30,017 nucleotides of DNA from CAZNLS01 sp964573895 (GTDB lineage Bacteria > Acidobacteriota > Aminicenantia > UBA2199): positions 1 through 30,017 of the forward strand of contig CAZNLS010000021.1 in assembly GCA_964573895.1 (NCBI GenBank), given 5' to 3'. A program made the translations under genes and the position numbers. Below the pieces are notes generated by a model. That model searched no databases and was not told the origin of the DNA. It worked only from the letters and a program-made list of their open reading frames with translations. Shown in pieces: positions 24,598-30,017 of the stretch. Every line of letters begins with the position of its first letter. Position 1 is the first letter of the stretch.

Positions 24598-25549
24598 ATA
24601 TATTTTCGGTCCGGTACCATCAAGACGTCTGGGAATTTCGCTTGGAATCGATGTTATTCCGTTTAAAACCTGTACCTTAAACTGCCTCTACTGTGAATGC
24701 GGAAAGACAACAATTCAAACGATCTCGAGAAAGAGTTTTTTTCCTCCGGAGGAATTGATTCCTGAACTCCAAAAAACACTGGATAAAATAAAACATATTG
24801 ACTATATAACTTTCTCCGGATCGGGAGAACCGACACTAAATTCCGACTTGGGAAACATCCTTAAGAGAGTAAAAGAAATCACAAACATCCCGATTGCTGT
24901 AATCACGAACAGCACACTCATTTGGGATAATAATGTCAGTAATGCTCTGCTGGAATCTGATGTGGTTCTTCCTTCTTTAGATTCTGTAACCCAGGATATA
25001 TTCGAAAAAATAAACAAACCCGTTCCCGGCCTAAAAATTGATAAAATAATTGAAGGACTGAAAAGATTTTCCAAGACCTTTCAGGGGAAACTTTGGGTAG
25101 AGATATTCTTTGCATCAGGCTTAAATGATGGGGAAAAAGAGCTTGAAAGGATGCAGAGTGTTTTAGAAGAGATCAATCCCCAAAAAATCCAATTGAATTC
25201 TCTGGACAGACCTCCGGCATTCTCTGGAACCGGGCAGGTTAAAATGAAAAAACTTGAACAGATTAAAAACAGATGGAGTAATATGAGCGTTGAAATAATA
25301 AAAAGAACTGAATCAAGATCAGAAATACCATTTTTTTCATCAGGATTAGAAACCGATATAATAGATACTATCGAGAGGAGACCTCTAACTATTAATGATC
25401 TGGAAGTCCTGACTCAAAAAAGCGAGTCTGAAATTCGAAAGTATATTGATATTCTGGAGAAAGAAAAGAGAGTGCGATCTGTTGTTATTGAAGATAAAAT
25501 ATTCTATACTCCTGAACGTGGAGAGGAGAAAACCACGGGGAAAAAATGA
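24590..25549 (+). CDS. Radical SAM protein, COG0731 (TYW1-like) group
   Basis: 319 residues from ATG 24590, which overlaps the stop of the previous gene (ATGAGTAG). The 4Fe-4S site is C28-x3-C32-x2-C35 in TCTLNCLYCECG, preceded by the group's typical FGPVPSRRLGISLGID. A GSGEPTLN segment (the SAM-binding GGEP equivalent), VITNSTL and LPSLDSV complete the barrel. The last 65 residues (TIERRPLTINDLEV to the end) look like a winged helix, seen in this bacterial group. The archaeal relatives make wyosine in tRNA-Phe; the bacterial function is not established. Its place behind a sugar-nucleotide gene does not reveal a substrate. Confidence 0.85.
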   Translation: MSRYIFGPVPSRRLGISLGIDVIPFKTCTLNCLYCECGKTTIQTISRKSFFPPEELIPELQKTLDKIKHIDYITFSGSGEPTLNSDLGNILKRVKEITNIPIAVITNSTLIWDNNVSNALLESDVVLPSLDSVTQDIFEKINKPVPGLKIDKIIEGLKRFSKTFQGKLWVEIFFASGLNDGEKELERMQSVLEEINPQKIQLNSLDRPPAFSGTGQVKMKKLEQIKNRWSNMSVEIIKRTESRSEIPFFSSGLETDIIDTIERRPLTINDLEVLTQKSESEIRKYIDILEKEKRVRSVVIEDKIFYTPERGEEKTTGKK

Positions 25550-25588
25550 ATCTCTGTTCATATAATACTTCAATTATTTCCCGAGTTG

Positions 25589-25597
25589 TGATATAAA
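25589..25597 (+). promoter_or_regulatory. Extended -10 promoter, possibly leaderless methyltransferase
   Basis: TGA-TATAAA at 25589-25597 is an extended -10 element that ends seven bases before the A of the ATG at 25604. No ribosome site lies between them. A -35-like TTCAAT is 17 bases upstream (25569-25574). Confidence 0.4.
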
Positions 25598-25603
25598 TCC
25601 CCG

Positions 25604-26491
25604 ATGAAATTGGTTAAGCTTGATAAATGCCCGATTTGCAGTTCTCCGGATATATTTGAATTCAGAAAGGGAACTTTTGAATATAGAAATCTTTCAAGCT
25701 CGGATTTTAGAATCACCGACAGTTCATACGGTTCACTCTGGGATTTTTCACAATGCAATAAATGTTCATTCGTTTTTTCCAACCCGCAGATTGATGAAGG
25801 CAGTCTTGTTGAATTCTATTCCGCACTGGAAGACACGGAGTACAGTGAGGAGAGTGACGGCAGAGCTAAAAATTTTATGACTATTCTCAACCGGTTGAAA
25901 AAAATGGACAAACCGGATGACTCACTTCTTGACATCGGATCCGCAAGCGGAATATTTGTGAAACTCGCCCTTGAAAACGGATACAGAGCTGAAGGTATTG
26001 AGCCGTCAGCTTATCTGGTCAGGGAAGCAAAAGAGAAATTCGGAGTCAATATTTTCAGGGGAACAGTTGAAAATTTCAATCCGGGTCACCTATATTCTGT
26101 AATAACTCTTCTGGACATTATAGAACATGTTCATTCACCTGAACAGTTTATTGCAAATATATCGAAATTTCTGAAAAAAAACGGAATCCTGACACTGGTT
26201 ACACCTGACATCAGTAGCATGGTTTCACATATTTTAGGGAAAAGATGGTGGCACTATAGGATCGCCCATATACATTTCTTCAACAAAAGATCATTAAAAT
26301 ATCTGTTAAGTAAGAATGGCTTCGAAATAATAAAAATAAAAAGATATGCATGGAATTTTTCCCTGTTTTACCTTGTGACCCGGATATTTCCATCAGTAAA
26401 AGAGAAAAAAAGTTTAAAAAAATATTTAAAAAAGATAAACTTAAAGGTCCAGCTTTTTGACTCAATGGAGATTTATGCACGAAAAATCTAA
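25604..26491 (+). CDS. Class I SAM methyltransferase with N-terminal zinc ribbon
   Basis: 295 residues. Four Cys (C9-P-I-C12 and C51-N-K-C54) form a zinc-ribbon-like N-terminus. The methyltransferase domain follows: motif I LLDIGSASGIF with D110 and G112, the acidic end of strand 2 at E133 (GIEPS), and DIIEHVHSPEQF after strand 4. This arrangement (COG2227 type with a Zn finger) is common among methyltransferases in polysaccharide clusters. A SAM-dependent O- or C-methylation of a sugar or lipid-linked glycan is a fair inference; the substrate is unknown. It starts 54 bases after the radical SAM gene without a clear ribosome site, and the UbiA gene begins 17 bases inside its end. Confidence 0.82.
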   Translation: MKLVKLDKCPICSSPDIFEFRKGTFEYRNLSSSDFRITDSSYGSLWDFSQCNKCSFVFSNPQIDEGSLVEFYSALEDTEYSEESDGRAKNFMTILNRLKKMDKPDDSLLDIGSASGIFVKLALENGYRAEGIEPSAYLVREAKEKFGVNIFRGTVENFNPGHLYSVITLLDIIEHVHSPEQFIANISKFLKKNGILTLVTPDISSMVSHILGKRWWHYRIAHIHFFNKRSLKYLLSKNGFEIIKIKRYAWNFSLFYLVTRIFPSVKEKKSLKKYLKKINLKVQLFDSMEIYARKI

Positions 26492-27383
26492 ATTCTATTT
26501 TGAATCACTCAGACTTGAGAGATGGCCGAGAAGTCTTGCTATTCTTCCCGGTTTTATAGCAGCTGTAGTTTTAAGACCTGAAGATATCAAAGATCTCTCT
26601 TTTTCCCAACTGGCAATCCGGCCGGTTATTGCTTTTTTTCTAACCTTAATAATCTCAACAGCCAATTACATAATAAATGAGATTGCAGATGCACCTTTTG
26701 ATGCATTTCATCCTCAAAAAAAGGAACGCCCGCTTGTGAGAGGAGTAATAAATAAAAAATACCTGCTTATGATATGGGTTATCCTGATTTTAATTGCCAC
26801 AATAATTTCTATCTTTCTTTTAAAAAATTTCAATCTTCTTTTAAGTTTAGGTGCTCTTCTCCTTGCAGGAATTCTGTACAATGTTCCTCCAATCCGAATT
26901 AAAGATATACCTTTTCTGGACTCGACACTCGAATCAGCCAATAATCCGATAAGGTTTATGATTGGATGGCTCACGGTGAGCAATAACTCATTTCCCTGGT
27001 GGCTGCTCGTGTCATGGTGGGCTTTCGGGAATTTTCTCATGATAGGAAAAAGAGTTGCCGAAAAGAAGTTTCTTACAGGAGACGAATCGAGACTCTATAG
27101 AAGATCCCTCGCAAAGTACACACAAAAAAGCCTCATTATTTTTATGATGGCAAATGCCGTAATTTTTACTGCAACCTTTATCGTTTTTTCATTTTCGACC
27201 GGAATGATAACTCTCCTCTACTCAATACCATTCATAATCATATATCTGGCAATGTTTATTAAAAAATCACTGCAGGATATAGAAGGAGCTGAAGAGCCGG
27301 AAAAACTCCTGAAAAATCCCTACTTCGCTCTATACACTATATTTCTCGGGGCATTATTCATTCTGGCATATTTACTAAAATAG
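26475..27383 (+). CDS. UbiA prenyltransferase, DPPR-synthase-like
   Basis: 302 residues from ATG 26475 with GGAG four bases upstream; the start lies inside the methyltransferase gene. About eight membrane helices are visible. The first motif is N68-x3-D72-x3-D76, followed by HPQKKERP (79-86), which is the HPxKxxRP form typical of 5-phosphoribosyl-1-diphosphate:decaprenyl-phosphate transferases (Rv3806c group) rather than quinone-making UbiA or MenA. The later MIGKRVAEKKFL and RRSLAKYT segments also fit that group. Such enzymes attach ribose-5-phosphate to a polyprenyl phosphate, giving a ribose or arabinose donor for the envelope. The epimerase pair DprE1/DprE2 and a phosphatase are not in this window. 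The assignment to this subgroup is by motif only. Confidence 0.75.
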   Translation: MHEKSKFYFESLRLERWPRSLAILPGFIAAVVLRPEDIKDLSFSQLAIRPVIAFFLTLIISTANYIINEIADAPFDAFHPQKKERPLVRGVINKKYLLMIWVILILIATIISIFLLKNFNLLLSLGALLLAGILYNVPPIRIKDIPFLDSTLESANNPIRFMIGWLTVSNNSFPWWLLVSWWAFGNFLMIGKRVAEKKFLTGDESRLYRRSLAKYTQKSLIIFMMANAVIFTATFIVFSFSTGMITLLYSIPFIIIYLAMFIKKSLQDIEGAEEPEKLLKNPYFALYTIFLGALFILAYLLK

Positions 27384-28031
27384 ATGGAAATAGAACTTTT
27401 ACTAAAGATAGCACTCTCCGCAGTCCTCGGCGGGCTGATTGGGATCGAGCGGGAACTATCCGGCAAGGAAGCAGGTCTGAGGACAAATATCCTTATTGCT
27501 GTCGGAAGTACACTTTTTACAATTATTTCATTAAAAATAAGTGCCGGTTACAGCACATCGGATCCTTCAAGGATAATCTCACAGATAGTCACCGGAATAG
27601 GATTTTTAGGGGCAGGTTCAATAATACAATCCAAAATCTCAGTTCATGGACTGACTACTGCTGCAACCATCTGGACAGTCGCGGGAATTGGAATAGCAGT
27701 TGGCACAGGAAATTACCTTTTCTCATTAACTATAACACTTCTTATAATCCTAATTTTATATATTTTCAAAAACATTTCGACGCGCATCAGGAATTCTGTC
27801 AACATCCATTCATATACGGTGATAACGAAAAACAGGCTGAGCATAGCAACAGATGTAAAAAAAGTCATCATGGAGTGCGGAATAAACCAGTTTGAATGGT
27901 CTGTAAAAAAGATCAAATCGGGATATTTTATTGAGATTGCAATAACTGCTTCCGAGTCAAAAAAGAAAAATTTCATGGAAAAAATAATGGAAATGGACGG
28001 AGTGACAGATTTTTCCAGTAATACTGCCTGA
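27384..28031 (+). CDS. MgtC/SapB family membrane protein
   Basis: 215 residues; the ATG directly follows the UbiA stop with no gap. The N-terminal membrane domain has the diagnostic GGLIGIERELSGKEAGLRTN (16-35), then GIGFLGAGSII and GLTTAATIWTVAGIGIAVG, with about four or five helices to about residue 130. The remaining 85 residues form a small cytosolic alpha/beta domain, as in MgtC. MgtC promotes survival at low Mg2+ in Salmonella and binds the ATP synthase; the role of family members in other phyla is unclear. Co-transcription with the UbiA and rdgB genes gives no direct functional link. Confidence 0.92.
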   Translation: MEIELLLKIALSAVLGGLIGIERELSGKEAGLRTNILIAVGSTLFTIISLKISAGYSTSDPSRIISQIVTGIGFLGAGSIIQSKISVHGLTTAATIWTVAGIGIAVGTGNYLFSLTITLLIILILYIFKNISTRIRNSVNIHSYTVITKNRLSIATDVKKVIMECGINQFEWSVKKIKSGYFIEIAITASESKKKNFMEKIMEMDGVTDFSSNTA

Positions 28032-28640
28032 ATGATAAAATTTTTGATAGCAACTTCAAATGTTAATAAGAAGAGAGAGATAGAAAAATTCATTAGACCG
28101 GTAATCTCAACAAAAAATATCTGTTCTCTCCAGGATTTCAGATTTATCAATCCTCCGGATGAAAATGGAAAAAATTTCCTTGAAAACAGCAGAATTAAAT
28201 CAGTTTATTACAGTGACGTTTACAGAGGATATCTCACAATGGCTGATGATTCGGGCTTAGTAGTTGAGGCTCTCGATGGGAAACCCGGAGTTAATTCTGC
28301 CAGGTTTGCCGGTCCCCAATGTAATGATGAAAAAAATATTGAAAAATTATTGAAAGAAATGGATGGATTACCGGATAGGAAGGCAAAGTTTATCACTGTA
28401 ATAACTTTATCTGAAAACGGAAAAGTAATAAAGAGTTTTAAAGGCGAGGTCAATGGCTTTATCCTTAAAGCAAAGAGAGGTCACGACGGATTCGGCTATG
28501 ATCCGGTTTTTTTTTATCCTCCGTTACAAAAAACCTTCGCTGAACTTAGCCTTGCAGAAAAAAACAAAACATCTCATCGCGCAAAAGCACTCCAAAATAT
28601 GAAAAATTTTCTTCTAAGCTATTCAGCTCACTCCTTATAA
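28032..28640 (+). CDS. rdgB: XTP/dITP pyrophosphatase (RdgB/HAM1)
   Basis: 202 residues, the usual length. It hydrolyses ITP, dITP and XTP to monophosphates, clearing damaged purines from the nucleotide pool. All hallmarks are seen: ATSNVNKKREI at 7-17 (S9, N10 and K13), MADDSGLVVEALDGKPG with D73 as the likely general base, VNSARFAG, GHDGFGYDPVF and the closing SHRAKAL. The ATG directly follows the MgtC stop. It ends the operon, 22 bases before the convergent small membrane protein gene. No terminator hairpin is visible in that gap. Confidence 0.96.
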   Translation: MIKFLIATSNVNKKREIEKFIRPVISTKNICSLQDFRFINPPDENGKNFLENSRIKSVYYSDVYRGYLTMADDSGLVVEALDGKPGVNSARFAGPQCNDEKNIEKLLKEMDGLPDRKAKFITVITLSENGKVIKSFKGEVNGFILKAKRGHDGFGYDPVFFYPPLQKTFAELSLAEKNKTSHRAKALQNMKNFLLSYSAHSL

Positions 28641-28662
28641 AAGTAAGAGCAGGGTTACAGAT

Positions 28663-28977
28663 TTAATTTCCAACATGGAAGAGAATCCTGAATGTATCCA
28701 TGATAAGACATGATGTTGATTTATATTTAATTTTTTTAGTAAGCAGTACTCTTAATTTCCCGCCGCTAAATTGTCCTAAGAAAAAGAAAGATACTGAAAT
28801 TAAAAATGAGGTCAGCGAAAATCCAAGACCCGAAAATATCCTGATCCCGATTATTAACAAAACAGGGATATGTATTGAAAAGAGCCAATGTGCGGAAAAC
28901 TTTTGAGTATTTGATCTCCAGTACCCAAATGGCAAATTTATAATAAAAAGTATAACTGCAAATGATAAATAACTCAA
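28663..28977 (-). CDS. Small conserved membrane protein
   Basis: 104 residues with about three membrane helices (roughly 3-16, 31-49 and 53-68) and a basic C-terminus. The INLPFGYWRSNTQKFSAHW and HIPVLLIIGIRIFSG segments resemble small membrane proteins I recall from deltaproteobacteria and Nitrospirota ('LPFGYWR..V.KFS..W'), so the gene is probably real and conserved, but its function is unknown. The start is TTG, supported by AGGAG six bases upstream; the only other candidates lack a site. Its promoter contains a perfect 12-bp palindrome. Confidence 0.7.
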   Translation of the reverse strand: MSYLSFAVILFIINLPFGYWRSNTQKFSAHWLFSIHIPVLLIIGIRIFSGLGFSLTSFLISVSFFFLGQFSGGKLRVLLTKKIKYKSTSCLIMDTFRILFHVGN

Positions 28978-29004
28978 AAAGATCTCCTATATCATTTTTA
29001 TATG

Positions 29005-29033
29005 ATTTTAATAGATTCGGAGCTCCGATTCAA
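29005..29033 (-). promoter_or_regulatory. Promoter of the small membrane protein gene
   Basis: On the minus strand TTGAAT (29033-29028), 17 bases and TAAAAT (29010-29005). Transcription would begin near 28998, about 20 bases before the TTG start and upstream of its AGGAG. Confidence 0.55.
29017..29028. promoter_or_regulatory. Candidate operator: perfect 12-bp palindrome in a promoter spacer
   Basis: TCGGAGCTCCGA at 29017-29028 is a perfect GC-rich palindrome in an AT-rich gap. It lies between the -35 and -10 boxes of the promoter at 29005-29033 and shares one base with the -35, the place where a repressor dimer would block RNA polymerase. The regulator is unknown. Confidence 0.45.
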
Positions 29034-29059
29034 CTACAAGTGTTAAACTTTAATTAATA

Positions 29060-29419
29060 TTATAAGGTGTCTCTATGAACTGTTTTAGGTGAAAAAGCCG
29101 GTAAACAAATGGAAATATACTCGGTCTCCGAATCCGGAGTAGAATATCTCACCCATTCTCCGGAGGATATTAACACCCCTTCACCACTTTTAATATATTC
29201 GATCCCATTATCTGTCTCTATCTTTAACCTCCCTTTTAGAACAAGTGAATATTCATCAAATTCGGGTTTCTGACCGGGTTCGGCCCAGCCTGGAGGACTT
29301 TTCATCATTGCAATACTTACCTTGCTGTCTTCTGAATTTACATTTCCAAAGAATTCTTTAATTATTTTTGTTTTATTTCCCGCAGCCTTAATAATTGACG
29401 GTTCCGATATTTTTTTCAT
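29060..29419 (-). CDS. Small cupin-domain protein
   Basis: 119 residues from an ATG with AAGGAG nine bases upstream; an earlier in-frame start at 29479 overlaps the promoter and has no site. A single cupin barrel is visible: PGWAEPGQKPEFDEYSLVLKG for motif 1 and KSGEGVLISSGEWVRYS for motif 2. The usual metal-binding His residues are replaced (E-F-D-E in motif 1 and W/R in motif 2), so normal metal binding is doubtful. The CLPAFSPKTVHRDTL end looks like a conserved tail. Binding of a small ligand or a sugar is possible. Confidence 0.78.
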   Translation of the reverse strand: MKKISEPSIIKAAGNKTKIIKEFFGNVNSEDSKVSIAMMKSPPGWAEPGQKPEFDEYSLVLKGRLKIETDNGIEYIKSGEGVLISSGEWVRYSTPDSETEYISICLPAFSPKTVHRDTL

Positions 29420-29450
29420 TAAAAGCAACTCCTTAATAAATTTTAGATTA

Positions 29451-29479
29451 ATTTTAAGAGATATCAGATTGAACGTCAA
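29451..29479 (-). promoter_or_regulatory. Promoter of the cupin gene
   Basis: On the minus strand TTGACG (29479-29474), 17 bases and TAAAAT (29456-29451), 5 of 6 at each box, about 32 bases before the start at 29419. Confidence 0.6.
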
Positions 29480-29510
29480 TTTGAAAAATTCTTCAAAATT
29501 ATTTTAACTA

Positions 29511-29547
29511 TTGACTTTTTGACAGGGTTTAATAAACTGTATCTATC
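29511..29547 (+). promoter_or_regulatory. Likely promoter region of the CBS-pair gene
   Basis: Two -35-like hexamers lie close together: TTGACT at 29511-29516 and a perfect TTGACA at 29519-29524. The -10 is ambiguous: TAAACT (29533-29538) fits the first at 16 bases and TATCTA (29540-29545) the second at 15. The exact start cannot be decided from sequence. Confidence 0.4.
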
Positions 29548-29567
29548 TGACAATACGGGAGGAACAA

Positions 29568-30017
29568 ATGAAAAATTGTGAAGAGATATTACACGAAAAG
29601 GGAAATAATATGATCTTTGTCTCCGATGATGTAACAATAGCTGAAGCAATCGGAGTTATGATAGAGAATAAAATTGGAGCTATCCTTGTTAAAAGCGGCA
29701 ATAAAGTGTCAGGGATATGGACAGAAAGAGATCTAATGAGGAACATGAAAATTGAAGGATTTGATCCGGAAAAAGCATTGATCAGGGATTATATGACAAA
29801 AAATCTGATCTCAGCTCCTGTTACCGATACTGTTTATAACCTGATGGATAAATTTCTTGGGAAAAGATTACGCCATCTTCTTATCGAAAAAGACGGCCAT
29901 TATATAGGAATACTCTCAATAGGAGATGTTATTAAGGTAACTTTGAGAGAAAAAACCGAAGAACTCAACGAACTTAAGGCGATGGTGAGTTGGGATTATT
30001 ATGAAGACTGGGGCTGG
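29568..30017 (+). CDS. CBS-pair protein (cut by the window end)
   Basis: An open frame of 150 codons with no stop before the window edge. The ATG has GGGAGG five bases upstream. The product shows two CBS repeats: residues about 12-60 (VSDDVTIAEAIGVMIENKIG, then GIWTERDLMRNM, the usual end of a first repeat) and about 72-125 (MTKNLISAPVTDTV, then HLLIEKDGHYIGILSIGDVI). Bateman modules bind adenosine nucleotides, and stand-alone pairs often act as regulators. The tail EELNELKAMVSWDYYEDWGW may be the end of a short protein or the start of another domain. The 3' end is missing. Confidence 0.88.
   Translation, partial: MKNCEEILHEKGNNMIFVSDDVTIAEAIGVMIENKIGAILVKSGNKVSGIWTERDLMRNMKIEGFDPEKALIRDYMTKNLISAPVTDTVYNLMDKFLGKRLRHLLIEKDGHYIGILSIGDVIKVTLREKTEELNELKAMVSWDYYEDWGW

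Noticed and set aside
27713..28150. Minus-strand open frame of 145 codons opposite mgtC and rdgB
   Set aside because: It is opposite two confidently identified genes and has no own features.
1..30017. CRISPR arrays, tRNA, rRNA, IS elements, integrases, toxin-antitoxin pairs
   Set aside because: No regularly spaced repeats, tRNA-like cloverleaf, transposase or integrase motifs were seen on either strand.

Overview
The window is AT-rich (about one third GC by eye) and densely coding. It comes from a diderm, LPS-making bacterium: it carries BamA, a Skp/OmpH chaperone, FabZ, LpxA, an LptC/LptA-type LPS-transport protein, a LolA-like protein and many Sec signal peptides. A 100-N scaffold gap and the mixed gene content point to a draft or metagenome assembly of an uncultivated lineage. 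The sortilin-like Asp-box protein, the DUF4388/J/TPR protein and the AsmA-like protein recall Acidobacteriota/Aminicenantota- or Bacteroidota-like lineages, but the phylum cannot be fixed from this sequence alone. No rRNA, tRNA, CRISPR array, IS element or phage gene was found, and no gene-free stretch exceeds 300 bases.

Layout. (1) 1-2930, minus strand: a coiled-coil lipoprotein, a DUF4388/J-like/TPR protein and an Hsp20 with a consensus promoter and a terminator. (2) 3053-6671, plus: a NatA/NatB-like ABC exporter pair followed by an AsmA-like membrane-anchored protein. (3) 6676-11181: a 1030-aa secreted Asp-box (VPS10/sortilin-like) protein, divergent from a LolA-like periplasmic protein and an HD hydrolase. 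(4) 11188-14945, minus: a DUF362 protein, a fused LptC-LptA-like protein and a very basic secreted protein. (5) 15097-17314, plus: signal peptidase I (split by the assembly gap), GDP-mannose 4,6-dehydratase and a phosphomannose-isomerase-type cupin. (6) 17311-23421, minus: the envelope operon bamA, skp, fabZ, lpxA, a Gfo/Idh/MocA oxidoreductase and a serine hydrolase. (7) 23650-28640, plus: a tightly packed operon of UDP-glucuronate decarboxylase, a COG0731 radical SAM enzyme, a zinc-ribbon methyltransferase, a DPPR-synthase-like UbiA protein, an MgtC/SapB protein and an RdgB nucleotide pyrophosphatase. (8) 28663-30017: a small membrane protein with an apparent operator in its promoter, a cupin, and a CBS-pair protein cut by the window end.

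The common theme is envelope construction: outer-membrane protein insertion (BamA, Skp), lipid A start (LpxA, with FabZ sharing the hydroxyacyl-ACP pool), LPS bridge (LptC/A-like), secretion (LepB), lipid or lipoprotein movement (AsmA-like, LolA-like) and nucleotide sugars for surface glycans (Gmd, cupin, UXS, methyltransferase, UbiA). No clearly new defence or mobile system is visible. The items most worth a second look are the LptC-LptA fusion, the DUF4388/J-like/TPR protein, the DPPR-synthase-like gene without its usual partners, a perfect palindrome inside a promoter, two apparently leaderless genes and the false duplication at the scaffold gap.
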